64,000 nt of DNA from Pseudomonas putida (GTDB lineage: Bacteria; Pseudomonadota; Gammaproteobacteria; Pseudomonadales; Pseudomonadaceae): positions 4,588,001-4,652,000 of the forward strand of contig NZ_CP039371.1 of assembly GCF_005080685.1 (NCBI RefSeq), in the 5' to 3' direction. Positions 18,241 to 28,689 of this stretch are shown here, one piece after another. The notes beneath the pieces are model-generated. The model worked only from the letters and a program-made list of their open reading frames with translations, was not told the DNA's origin and ran no database searches. How positions within the stretch are numbered: position 1 is the first letter of the stretch; each line of letters begins with the position of its first letter. Position numbers and translations under genes: made by a program.

Positions 18241-20334
18241 TTACTGGCCCTGGCTGGCCAGGGCCTCTACAGGCTCAATAGTATCCTGTCGCACCTTGGC
18301 ACCGAACTGCTTGATCATCTGCTGGATCAACGGATCCTGCTCGATCGACACCACGGCGTCCTGCTGGCGTTCGGCGCGCTTGCGTGCCGCAGCCTGGGCT
18401 GGCGTCTCCTGCTCGGGGCGGATCAGCTCGATGCGCAGGTTCAGGGTACGCCCCAGGTGCTGGTTGAGCGCTTCGTTCAGGCGCCGCTGCTGGGTGGCAT
18501 TGAACAACGCACCCTGGCCCGGATCCAGGTGCAGCAACCAGTCGTCACCGTCCGCCGCTATCAATGTACAGTTTGCCGCGATGTTGCCTGTCATGCCCGA
18601 CACTGGCAACTGCGGGAATAATTCCAGCCATTGCAGGGCCAGGCCGGTCGCGGGCATGGCCGCGGGCAACGGCTCCGGCGCGGCGGCGGGCGCTTCTTCC
18701 TGGACGTGCTCGGCCAACTCGTCAAGGTAGCTGAAGCCCACCGGATCGCTGTCGCCGACGTAGTAATCCTCATCCATCGGCGGCTCGTCATCGCGATCCA
18801 TGCCGGCTGGAGAATAGGAGGACGGGTCGAAAGGCGGCTCGTCGTAGTCCTGCTGACTGGCTTGCGGCGCGCTGGCAGCTGGTGCAGGGACCTCGACGTA
18901 CGTTGGCGTCGGCTCGGGTACTGGCTGCGGGACCGGCGCTGGGCTGACCGGCGCCGATACCGCGGCAGGCTCTTCCCACGGCAGGTCGATGACTTCCTCC
19001 ACCGACACGGCCACGGGCGCAGCGCTCACAGGTTCAAGTGCTGGCTCCGGCTCAGGCTCGGGTGCTGCCACGGGTTCAGGCTCCGGCGCCACGGCCACGC
19101 GGCTTTCAACCACGGGCTCGGGTTCCGGTTCGGCAACGACGGCAGGCACCTCGGGCGCCAGCGCCGTTGCTGCCACCTGCTTTGCAGGATCAGCTGTGGC
19201 CTGGCTGATCCCCACCGGCTTTAGCACCGGTGTCGGTGCATCCTCGGCATCCGCGGGGCGGAACGCCAGCATGCGCAGCAGCACCATCTCGAATCCGCCC
19301 CGCGGGTCCGGCGCCAGGGGCAGGTCGCGGCGGCCAATCAGGCCCATCTGGTAATAGAACTGCACATCCTCGGCCGGCAGGGCCGCCGCCAGGGCAAGCA
19401 CCCGCTCGCGATCGCCCTGGCCGTTGTCCACCGCCTCGGGCAGCGCCTGGGCGATGGCCACGCGGTGCAATACGTTGAGCATCTCGGCGAGCACACCGCT
19501 CCAGTCCGGTCCTTGCTCGGCCAGGTTGCGCACGGCCTCGAGCAAGGCCCGGGCATCGCCCTCGAGCAAGGCCTGCAACACACCGTAGACCTGGCCATGG
19601 TCGAGGCTGCCGAGCATGGCGCGCACATCGGCTGCCAGCACCTTGCCTTCACCGAAAGCGATGGCCTGGTCGGTCAGGCTCATGGCGTCGCGCATCGAAC
19701 CATCGGCGGCACGGCCAAGCAACCACAGGGCATCCGCTTCGAACGGCACGTTCTCGGCAGCCAGCACATGACTGAGGTGCTCGACCACCCGCTCCGGGCT
19801 CATGTTCTTCAGCGAGAACTGCAGGCAGCGCGACAGGATGGTGGCCGGCAGCTTCTGCGGGTCAGTGGTGGCAAGGATGAACTTGACGTAGGGCGGCGGC
19901 TCTTCCAGCGTCTTGAGCAAGGCGTTGAAGGAGTGCGTTGAGAGCATGTGCACTTCGTCGATCAGGTAGACCTTGAAGCGGCCACGGCTCGGCGCGTACT
20001 GCACATTGTCGAGCAGCTCGCGGGTATCCTCGACCTTGGTGCGGCTGGCGGCGTCGATCTCGATCAGGTCGACGAAGCGGCCCTCGTCGATCTCGCGGCA
20101 TACCGAACAGGTGCCGCACGGCGTGGAGGTGATGCCGGTTTCACAGTTCAGGCACTTGGCGATGATACGGGCGATGGTAGTCTTGCCCACGCCCCGGGTG
20201 CCGGTGAACAGATAGGCGTGGTGCAGACGCTGGTTGTCCAAGGCATTGATCAAGGCCTTGAGCACATGGGTCTGGCCGACCATTTCGCGGAACGAGCGCG
20301 GACGCCATTTACGTGCAAGAACCTGATAACTCAT
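18241..20334 (-). CDS. dnaX: DNA polymerase III subunits gamma/tau
   Basis: DnaX is the clamp-loader ATPase; tau also binds the polymerase core and DnaB. The product is 697 residues. The AAA+ part has Walker A GTRGVGKT (45-52), a zinc site with cysteines 64, 73, 76 and 79, Walker B DEVH (126-129) and the sensor SRC. A long Pro/Glu/Ala-rich linker (roughly residues 375-560, with repeats such as EPEPEP) precedes the C-terminal tau domain. No clear A-AAA-AAG slippery site was seen, so gamma may not be made by the E. coli-type frameshift. It is co-directional with ybaB. Confidence 0.97.
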   Translation of the reverse strand: MSYQVLARKWRPRSFREMVGQTHVLKALINALDNQRLHHAYLFTGTRGVGKTTIARIIAKCLNCETGITSTPCGTCSVCREIDEGRFVDLIEIDAASRTKVEDTRELLDNVQYAPSRGRFKVYLIDEVHMLSTHSFNALLKTLEEPPPYVKFILATTDPQKLPATILSRCLQFSLKNMSPERVVEHLSHVLAAENVPFEADALWLLGRAADGSMRDAMSLTDQAIAFGEGKVLAADVRAMLGSLDHGQVYGVLQALLEGDARALLEAVRNLAEQGPDWSGVLAEMLNVLHRVAIAQALPEAVDNGQGDRERVLALAAALPAEDVQFYYQMGLIGRRDLPLAPDPRGGFEMVLLRMLAFRPADAEDAPTPVLKPVGISQATADPAKQVAATALAPEVPAVVAEPEPEPVVESRVAVAPEPEPVAAPEPEPEPALEPVSAAPVAVSVEEVIDLPWEEPAAVSAPVSPAPVPQPVPEPTPTYVEVPAPAASAPQASQQDYDEPPFDPSSYSPAGMDRDDEPPMDEDYYVGDSDPVGFSYLDELAEHVQEEAPAAAPEPLPAAMPATGLALQWLELFPQLPVSGMTGNIAANCTLIAADGDDWLLHLDPGQGALFNATQQRRLNEALNQHLGRTLNLRIELIRPEQETPAQAAARKRAERQQDAVVSIEQDPLIQQMIKQFGAKVRQDTIEPVEALASQGQ

Positions 20335-20459
20335 CGAAAAACCATCGCAACCTGAACGAGCGGAAGATCGCTAATGCTAGCGGAGCGGGGCCGAAATTGC
20401 ACCCTGCGTGGCTCGTCTAAGCTAATGAACTGGCGCACGCAGCTCAGGGAGGATGCGTC

Positions 20460-21227
20460 TTGCGAAAAATGTTGCTGTTGTGGCTGCTGTGCATGTCCCC
20501 CGTCTTTGCCGAGCAGCCGGTGTTGCGCTTTTCCGTAGCCGAGAGCTGGAGCATGCCGTTGGTCCGCGTAGAGGGCGGCCAACCGGTGGAGGGCATGCTG
20601 TTCGATCTGATGCAGGCCATGGCCCGCGAAGCCGGTGTGCGCCCCGAGTATCACCTGATGGCGCGGTTGCGCCTGCAGCAAGCCATGGAAGATGGCGACA
20701 TCGATGTACGTTGCTATGTCAGCCCCCAGTGGTTCAACGCCCGTCCTGGCAATTTCATCTGGAGCATCCCCCTGATCCGCCAGCGCGATCTGCTGGTCGG
20801 GCGCGCTACCGACACCGCCCCCGCCCTCCCCGAGCAACTGCCTTCGCAGGCCATCGGCACGGTGCTGGGGTTCGTGTACGACACCCTCGATCCCTTGTTC
20901 GCGAAAGGCCAACTGCAACGCGAAGACAGCCGCAACCAGTTGCTCGCCCTGCAAAAGCTGCAGGCCGGCCGCTACCGGCTTGCGGTGAGCAACCAGTTGT
21001 CGTTGCAGTGGTTCAATCAGCAGGTGCCGCCCGCTCAGCGCCTGCAGGTCATAGCGGTGCTCGACGAGCAGTCGCTGGGCTGCCTGGTGCGCAACGACCC
21101 GGCCATTCCCTCGCAAGGGCTGTTGCGAGCACTGGTGCGGATGCGGCAATCGGGGGAACTGGAGCGGATCGTCCAGCGCTATGGGGCGTCGGGGTATTCC
21201 GAAAAGATGTCGGTGGCACGGCCCTGA
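20460..21227 (+). CDS. Periplasmic substrate-binding protein (SBP family 3-like)
   Basis: The product is 255 residues with a short signal peptide (MRKMLLLWLLCMSPVFAEQP). The mature part reads as a type 3 extracellular solute-binding protein (VEGMLFDLMQAMAREAGVRPEYHLM, then IGTVLGFVYDTLDPLF). The start is TTG at 20460, seven bases after GGAGG; an ATG at 20453 leads to a different, unsupported frame. No permease or ATPase gene is adjacent, so it may be an orphan binding or sensory protein. It is divergent from dnaX. Confidence 0.8.
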   Translation: MRKMLLLWLLCMSPVFAEQPVLRFSVAESWSMPLVRVEGGQPVEGMLFDLMQAMAREAGVRPEYHLMARLRLQQAMEDGDIDVRCYVSPQWFNARPGNFIWSIPLIRQRDLLVGRATDTAPALPEQLPSQAIGTVLGFVYDTLDPLFAKGQLQREDSRNQLLALQKLQAGRYRLAVSNQLSLQWFNQQVPPAQRLQVIAVLDEQSLGCLVRNDPAIPSQGLLRALVRMRQSGELERIVQRYGASGYSEKMSVARP

Positions 21228-21386
21228 GCGACCTGCGAAGGCGCTCTATTCGAACAAAGGAATACAACTGATTATTAGTTGTAAACCCATGCGATAGACG
21301 GCATCTGCGCTCGCCTGAAGTTCGTGATCCCCAGGCTGGCACAGTGCTACGCTCTGAGGGCGGGGTTCCTTCTGGGGAGAAAGATT

Positions 21387-21518
21387 ATGCCGCTCTATGC
21401 CAACAAGAACGAGTTGTACCTGTCCTTGGCCGCCATCACGCTGGGCGTCATCTTCATCGCCTATGCCGTCGACATTCCGACCATGGGCTTGATCTGGACC
21501 CTGGTTCATCGCTCCTAG
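21387..21518 (+). CDS. Small single-span membrane protein, unknown function
   Basis: The product is 43 residues, MPLYANKNELYLSLAAITLG and then a hydrophobic stretch through IWTLVHRS. One membrane segment is predicted (about residues 12-32). GGGGAGAAAG lies directly upstream of the ATG, a strong ribosome site. No family recognised. It stands alone between the binding protein and a lipoprotein gene. Confidence 0.65.
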   Translation: MPLYANKNELYLSLAAITLGVIFIAYAVDIPTMGLIWTLVHRS

Positions 21519-21694
21519 CCTCAAACGCTTCGACTTCGCCTCCTTGCAGGGGCTCTCATCGCTTGAAGCGGCTTGGTCGAGCGCACGGTAGCCCTGCACT
21601 CAAAATGATGCCAAACGGCCACCACTCCATGTAGAGTGCGCGCACTCGTGCCCCGTGAGGGGCCGAGCACGCCAACACCTTCAAGGAACACTGG

Positions 21695-22120
21695 ATGTCC
21701 ATGCTTCGCAATTTCACCGCTGCCACATTGATTGCACTCACCGCGGGTTGCGCCAACGGTCTCAACTCATTTCAGGAATCGGAGCTTGCCGGCTACCGCG
21801 CCCGCAACCTCGCCGTCGAGGAAAAGAGCCCAGGCGTCGCGGCCGGCCTTGGCCTGCTGCCGGGTGGTGGCTCGTTCTATGGCCGCTCGTATGGCTACGG
21901 CGTGGTCAACCTGCTGTTCTGGCCGCTGTCCATTCTGTGGGACCCGGTCAGCGGGCACAACGCAGCAGAGTCCATTAACTATCAGGCCACCAAGGCACAC
22001 GTTGCCAACCTGAAGAGCCACGAACTGGACGTACTCGGCGCCAAGCTGGACGCCGATGAAATCGACCTGAAGCGCTACACCCTCGACAAACGCAACATCG
22101 AAGAAAAATACTCGCTTTGA
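21695..22120 (+). CDS. Small lipoprotein, unknown function
   Basis: The product is 141 residues with a lipoprotein signal: a hydrophobic N-terminus and the lipobox LTAGC with cysteine at about residue 19. A glycine/tyrosine-rich stretch follows (GLGLLPGGGSFYGRSYGYG), then a short hydrophobic segment (NLLFWPLSILWDPV) and a charged, helical C-terminus. It would be anchored in the outer or inner membrane facing the periplasm. A terminator follows at 22130. No specific function can be assigned. Confidence 0.8.
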   Translation: MSMLRNFTAATLIALTAGCANGLNSFQESELAGYRARNLAVEEKSPGVAAGLGLLPGGGSFYGRSYGYGVVNLLFWPLSILWDPVSGHNAAESINYQATKAHVANLKSHELDVLGAKLDADEIDLKRYTLDKRNIEEKYSL

Positions 22121-22129
22121 TGATGTTTG

Positions 22130-22165
22130 GATCCACTGCTTCGGTGGTGGATCGCAAATTTTTCA
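22130..22165 (+). terminator. Rho-independent terminator after lipoprotein gene
   Basis: GATCCAC (22130-22136) pairs with GTGGATC (22147-22153), followed by GCAAATTTTTC. Confidence 0.7.
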
Positions 22166-22343
22166 GTGTAAGAAATTCAGCAAACGAACGTAGCCCGCTT
22201 CCGCACTCCCCCGCATTGCGCCCCGCCCCTCCTTTTTAGGACTTGCCCTACAAATCCTATTGCCACAAGCGGTATAGGGTCGAACGACAACACCGCACAA
22301 TAGCTTCAACCAGGGCTTATCCAATCAAATTCGGGATACACCG

Positions 22344-22538
22344 ATGCTACGCGATGATCTCGCTCACCTAGAGCTCGAAAGGCTTAACGCCGAAACTCAA
22401 AAGCTCACCAACGAGTCGCGCAAGTTCGCGGCCGAAGAGCGCAAGCTCAAGCGAGAAGCCTTCTGGTACCCGTTCATGGTCGGGTCAGCCGCGATCACAT
22501 CACTAGCAGGTCTCTCGGCCGTATTGGTAACCCTGTAA
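22344..22538 (+). CDS. Small coiled-coil membrane protein, unknown function
   Basis: The product is 64 residues. The first 38 are strongly charged and helical (ELERLNAETQKLTNESRK), fit for a coiled coil, and the rest is hydrophobic (YPFMVGSAAITSLAGLSAVL), giving one tail anchor. It lies 24 bases before another tiny membrane gene on the same strand, and the two may be co-transcribed. No family recognised; coding is supported by composition and position only. Confidence 0.6.
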   Translation: MLRDDLAHLELERLNAETQKLTNESRKFAAEERKLKREAFWYPFMVGSAAITSLAGLSAVLVTL

Positions 22539-22562
22539 GCCCTAACCTCGAAGGAGATAACA

Positions 22563-22742
22563 ATGCCCTACTCCAGACAAGAAGCCAGCGAGAACATACG
22601 CCGCGAGTTGATAGATCTGGCGGAAGACATGCGCCGGGAACGAAACACCCCGGCCTGGCACGCGCTGATACCCTTGGGCCTAGGCGCCCTGTTCGGGCTG
22701 GTCATGGTTGTAGCCGTGGCTCTGGTGGTGCGCATGCTCTGA
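22563..22742 (+). CDS. Small membrane protein, unknown function
   Basis: The product is 59 residues: an amphipathic, charged N-terminus (MPYSRQEASENIRRELIDLA) and one hydrophobic helix (LIPLGLGALFGLVMVVAVAL) ending VVRML. A strong ribosome site, AAGGAGATAACA, lies just before the ATG. It follows the coiled-coil gene at 22344 and converges on the muramidase pair. No family recognised. Confidence 0.7.
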   Translation: MPYSRQEASENIRRELIDLAEDMRRERNTPAWHALIPLGLGALFGLVMVVAVALVVRML

Positions 22743-22764
22743 GCCAACCGGCCAGCGCACTGAC

Positions 22765-23385
22765 TCAGCTCCCAGGCACCAACAACCGGGTGTACTGATC
22801 GTCGCGAATCCAACCGATGAACGAGCGATCATCTTTGCCAATGAACTCGACACGGGCCCAACCATTCTTGTATGCCAGCACGCCTACGACGTCTTCCTTG
22901 ACGATGTAAGGACGCTTCGCAGCCTTACCGCCTGCAGTTTTCAACAGGTAGGCCTTGTCGACAGACACCGTCACCAGGCCGATCCACGGCTTGCTGGCGG
23001 TCTGGCTCAACTCCAGGCCGGTGGCAATTTCCGGCATCAGCACACTCGGGCATCCAGGATGCTCGCGGCCCCTTTGCACCGTCAGGGTCACGCCGTCCGC
23101 TGCGGGCGCTACGGTGCCTGGATAGGCCTCGTCGAGCCAGGTGGTGATCGGCGTGGAAGCCGCATCGTCGATCTTGCCCTGCAAATAGAAGGTGCAATGA
23201 CGGGTGACACCCTGCCCCATTTCTTCGGAGTAATAACCTTCGACCTGATGTTCCGGCGTGACCGCCAGCATCAGCGATTCGTACTGGCCTGGCTCAAACC
23301 CCGGGCTACCCGCCGTTGCCTGCGTAACACCGCACAGCAGCAATGCCCCCGTGGCCAATACGTGGGCGGAGAATGTTTTCAGCAT
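22765..23385 (-). CDS. Exported protein with C-terminal SH3-like region, candidate immunity partner
   Basis: The product is 206 residues with a signal peptide (MLKTFSAHVLATGALLLCGV, cleaved near ATAGS). The C-terminal 60 residues (KRPYIVKEDVVGVLAYKNGWARVEFIG) resemble a bacterial SH3 domain. Its ATG is two bases after the muramidase stop, with GGGAAG upstream, so the two are translated from one message. A periplasmic partner of a cytosol-made cell-wall hydrolase is the classic layout of an effector with its immunity protein. That role is inferred from layout and export signal; no immunity family was recognised. Confidence 0.6.
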   Translation of the reverse strand: MLKTFSAHVLATGALLLCGVTQATAGSPGFEPGQYESLMLAVTPEHQVEGYYSEEMGQGVTRHCTFYLQGKIDDAASTPITTWLDEAYPGTVAPAADGVTLTVQRGREHPGCPSVLMPEIATGLELSQTASKPWIGLVTVSVDKAYLLKTAGGKAAKRPYIVKEDVVGVLAYKNGWARVEFIGKDDRSFIGWIRDDQYTRLLVPGS

Positions 23386-23386
23386 C

Positions 23387-24448
23387 TTATTTCTTCCCTT
23401 CAAGTGCTTCGTAGGCTCGCTTGATCCTGGCGTCGTAGTCGCCGTAATCGTCGCCGTTGTAGCTTCTCGCCATGCCGGCGTAATCCTTGTTTTTCGCCGC
23501 CTTGATGAACGCCGGGTTCTTGCTGCAGAACCCTAGGAATGCCTTGAGTTGCTGACCGGCATTGAGCTTCATCGCGGTCACGAAGTCGAATGCATTCTTG
23601 TAACCGCAATCGGCAAAGTTGAACCCCATGATCTGGAACATACCCCACGAAGCCGACTTCAGGGCCGCCTCCTGATCCAGGGCAAAGGCCGTGGCCATGG
23701 TCTCCCATGCCTTGGCCTGGTCCTTGTTGTTGGCCTGCCATTGGGGCCCGGCTTTCTTCTTGTAGGGGTAGGAAAGCAACGGATGGGTGCGGTCGTACTT
23801 GTGCTTGGTGTACCGACGGAAGATGTGCCCCTCGAAGGCTATCACCGGCAAGTTGGCCGGCCCGAAGCCCGAGCGCCCACCGGACTCCACCGTGGCAAAC
23901 GCCTTGACCAGGTTGGCGGTGATGCCATGGCCAAGCTGGGTGGCGGCGTTCTGGAAGTCGCTGTCGCTGAGGGTGGTCCCGCCGTCACAGGTGGCTTGCA
24001 GCACCATCTGCCGATTGCGTCGCTCGGCTTCGATGATCGCTCGCGCCCGAGCCAGGTAGTGATTGACGGTGGCCTGGATCAGATCGGGACCATTGTTGCT
24101 GCCATAGACGCTGCCCAGGGCATTGGCGAAAGTCGGCAGGCGCAGCGTGGGGTGCAACTTGACCGGTACGCGAATGGCTTCTTCGATCAGGCTGTTGAAG
24201 GTACGCCCACCTGGGTCCACTACCCCGTCGGGGTGCGCATACTTGAGATGGCGGAATTGATACTGGCTGATGCACTGCACCAGACGGCTGTCGGTGCGAC
24301 CATTTTCAGGCAGGGGCATACCCAGCCTTGGCGTGATCAGGTTGAGCAGATACTGGATGCATTGAACATCGGCAGGCAGGTTTCGCGCTTTGCCTGGAGC
24401 CCCCACCGACGCCACGATGAGGCTCGGCAACCCTTGCAGGTTTTTCAT
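23387..24448 (-). CDS. N-acetylmuramidase domain protein (candidate peptidoglycan effector or endolysin)
   Basis: The product is 353 residues without a signal peptide. The N-terminal 90 residues resemble a peptidoglycan-binding region. The C-terminal half has the N-acetylmuramidase (DUF3380-like) pattern: VESGG at 187-191 with likely catalytic Glu188, SWGMFQIMG at 267-275, and SYNGDDY near 329-335. Proteins of this kind are phage endolysins or cell-wall effectors delivered by secretion systems. No phage structural genes and no VgrG or Hcp are in the window. The tightly coupled exported gene after it favours an effector/immunity pair. Confidence 0.75.
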   Translation of the reverse strand: MKNLQGLPSLIVASVGAPGKARNLPADVQCIQYLLNLITPRLGMPLPENGRTDSRLVQCISQYQFRHLKYAHPDGVVDPGGRTFNSLIEEAIRVPVKLHPTLRLPTFANALGSVYGSNNGPDLIQATVNHYLARARAIIEAERRNRQMVLQATCDGGTTLSDSDFQNAATQLGHGITANLVKAFATVESGGRSGFGPANLPVIAFEGHIFRRYTKHKYDRTHPLLSYPYKKKAGPQWQANNKDQAKAWETMATAFALDQEAALKSASWGMFQIMGFNFADCGYKNAFDFVTAMKLNAGQQLKAFLGFCSKNPAFIKAAKNKDYAGMARSYNGDDYGDYDARIKRAYEALEGKK

Positions 24449-24756
24449 TGCATACGTCCTTGTCGGTTAACGCAGCGATATCGATCTGATATCGCTCTCT
24501 AGCCTCGGTCACATTCTGAAACATGTGACGGCGGAAACTAACAAGGGGACTGTGGGTTGTCCAGCAATCGGGGTGCGGACATTCTGAAACTGCGGACTAG
24601 CTCTTCAAAGCTTGCCAACTAGCGATTTATCCTACGCATCTATCAGAAGCGCTCATATTGTCGGAAAACTGCCACAGGGCTAACTTCACCGGGTCGTCAC
24701 ATTGATGACCGGGTGTGAGAGCCTGTGAGGTTAGATTGTAGGAAGCGTTCTGCTAT

Positions 24757-24834
24757 GGCAGTCGTGCGTGGGCAGGCTCAAGCCTGGCCGGGTTTTCCTA
24801 TGTCTACCGGTCTCTCACCCCACGCATGGCTGCC
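24757..24834 (+). ncRNA. Structured leader element upstream of a truncated small gene
   Basis: The 16-base arm 24757-24772 pairs fully with 24819-24834 (14 Watson-Crick and two G-U pairs). Inside, CAGGC-TCAA-GCCTG (24773-24786) and paired CCGG elements form smaller hairpins. It ends 59 bases before the ATG at 24894. From memory, similar leaders occur repeatedly before MKKIVPDPP-type small genes in Pseudomonas. It may be a cis-acting RNA or a mobile repeat. Confidence 0.5.
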
Positions 24835-24893
24835 GCCCTATCCTGTGAGAGGGAGAACAGTGGTAGCTCCTGGTTAGATATAGGAGTTACACC

Positions 24894-24998
24894 ATGAAAA
24901 AGATTGTTCCCGACCCACCCCGCCCCCTTCAATATCTCAGGCGAACGCTTGGGAACAGCCAGATCTTCATTCCAGCGGATACGAAGTTGTTGCACTGA
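24894..24998 (+). pseudogene. Truncated DUF3077-type small gene remnant
   Basis: The frame codes for 34 residues beginning MKKIVPDPP, a start shared (from memory) by the small DUF3077/DUF6124-type proteins of Pseudomonas, which are normally 80-120 residues. After about 12 residues the likeness ends and a stop comes at 24998. AGGAG lies ten bases upstream. It is best read as a decayed copy behind an intact structured leader. Bases 24999-25212 show nothing else recognisable. Confidence 0.45.
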
Positions 24999-25212
24999 CG
25001 CAACTTGTTTCGCCTGGGCTGGGTTTATCGTAGGCAGGTCAGTAATTCTACAAGGGCGGCGATTCTGACAGACTGGTGGGCCGCACCTGTGGGGGCTGGT
25101 TTGCCTTGAGGGCATACCACAGCGGTAGGGCCAACCCAGGCACCTATTCGAAATACAGGCAAGACAGAGATAAGCGGAGACAGCCTCGAGAATGCGAAGG
25201 CCTGAAATGGAG

Positions 25213-25322
25213 GCGGCCCCACCAGCCACACCCCGGCACTCGATGTTCCCGCTATGGCTGCTCCCTTCCGGGCCTGACCAGGTTAACGGGTAATCAATGC
25301 GGGGGGACCGATGGGGCCACCA
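25213..25322 (-). ncRNA. ffs: 4.5S signal recognition particle RNA
   Basis: On the minus strand the conserved SRP core CAGGCCCGGAAGGGAGCAGC is present at the tip of a long hairpin, closed at the base by GGTGGCCCC (5' end) with GGGGCC (3' end). This is the bacterial small SRP RNA, partner of Ffh in membrane targeting. Exact ends are uncertain by a few bases. Confidence 0.93.
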
Positions 25323-25326
25323 CTAC

Positions 25327-25381
25327 GCGGCTCGCTAAGCAGCGAGCCGCGCCATTGTACCGGTCTGGGGCGAAGATACAA
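25327..25381 (-). promoter_or_regulatory. Promoter and 5' hairpin of the ffs precursor
   Basis: On the minus strand TTGTAT (25381-25376) and TACAAT (25359-25354) are 16 bases apart. Just downstream is a perfect 10-bp hairpin, GCGGCTCGCT-GCTT-AGCGAGCCGC (25350-25327), which ends five bases before the mature RNA. It is probably a leader removed by processing. Confidence 0.65.
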
Positions 25382-25520
25382 CCGTTGAGGACAGAAAAAG
25401 TCATCGTTTCTCAATGACTTGTCTTTGAGGGCTATGCGGGACGTGGTCCGGACTCTGTGGGTGATCACCCAGCCCTTCTGGGCTGCGCTGCTGTCGCGCA
25501 GAGAACTGTGGACACTGTGA

Positions 25521-25609
25521 CTGTGGGAGCGGGCTTGTCCCGCGAATGGGGCGACACGGTGAGTGGCACCGGCTTCGCCGGTGTTCGCGGGACAAGCCCG
25601 CTCCCACAG
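25521..25609. repeat. REP pair, GCGGGCTTGTCCCGCGAA variant
   Basis: CTGTGGGAGCGGGCTTGTCC and its inverse flank a small hairpin (CACCGGCTTCGCCGGTG). It lies upstream of ffs. Confidence 0.85.
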
Positions 25610-25612
25610 AGT

Positions 25613-25901
25613 TCAGTTAAATCAATGAGTAATGCTTTGCTCTATGAGAGCGGTCTTGCGTCGCGATGGGCTGCGAGAAGCCCTGTGGTGCAGGCAGGGC
25701 TGCCGCTAACTGAGGCTGCTGCGCGGCTCATCACGACCAAGGCGGTTCTCATTCGATGTGGCTTTGGCTCAACGACGACCTTTCCTACAGCGTGAATGGC
25801 TGGGCGTCCCTTGATCCCGACTCGCCCATTGATAAAAATCACTGATGCTTCGCCATGGCTCGGTTCCGAATACGAGCGTCACACCGAACCAGAAGGTACA
25901 A
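25613..25901. other. Non-coding or decayed stretch between ffs and a small ORF
   Basis: No gene is supported. A frame of 29 residues (25756-25845, MWLWLNDDLSYSVNGWASLD...) has protein-like composition but no recognisable ribosome site and no known relative, and may be a fragment of a lost gene. Confidence 0.3.
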
Positions 25902-26090
25902 ATGTCGAACGTCTCGATTGCGTTGATCAAAGAGAGCAACAAAAGGCTTTGCGCATCTGCAACGAAGGCCGTTGTCGATCGCTCCTCGAAGCTGTCGCCT
26001 GAGACCATCAACGACATGATGAAAAAAGCTTTCAATCGCCTGGCACGCTATCCAGATCGTCGCCTCGTGAGCGCAAAGCACACCTGCTAA
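25902..26090 (+). CDS. Small hypothetical protein
   Basis: The product is 62 residues (MSNVSIALIKESNKRLCASA...), basic and largely helical, with no signal peptide or membrane segment. AGAAGG lies five bases before the ATG. Base composition is lower in GC than the neighbours. It lies 34 bases from the end of ligA on the opposite strand. No family recognised; it could be a fragment of a longer lost gene. Confidence 0.4.
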   Translation: MSNVSIALIKESNKRLCASATKAVVDRSSKLSPETINDMMKKAFNRLARYPDRRLVSAKHTC

Positions 26091-26124
26091 CTCGCTGCCT
26101 CTACTTCCCCACGGCTGAAGGCAC

Positions 26125-28632
<2,508 letters not shown>

Positions 28633-28689
28633 GCAACCACAGCCCCGAACCGACCAGCACGCCCCCAGGCTGCTCTTCGTCTGGATCTA

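Noticed and set aside
20453..21271. ATG at 20453 as the start of the binding-protein gene
   Set aside because: It opens a different frame with an Arg/Pro/Ala-rich product; the TTG at 20460 gives a signal peptide and a family match.
23387..24448. Muramidase as part of a prophage
   Set aside because: No tail, capsid, integrase or attachment site was seen on either side; single-gene endolysin remnants cannot be fully ruled out.
24804..25229. 141-codon minus-strand frame across the leader and ffs region
   Set aside because: It overlaps the structured leader and the SRP RNA and has no protein-like motif or ribosome site.
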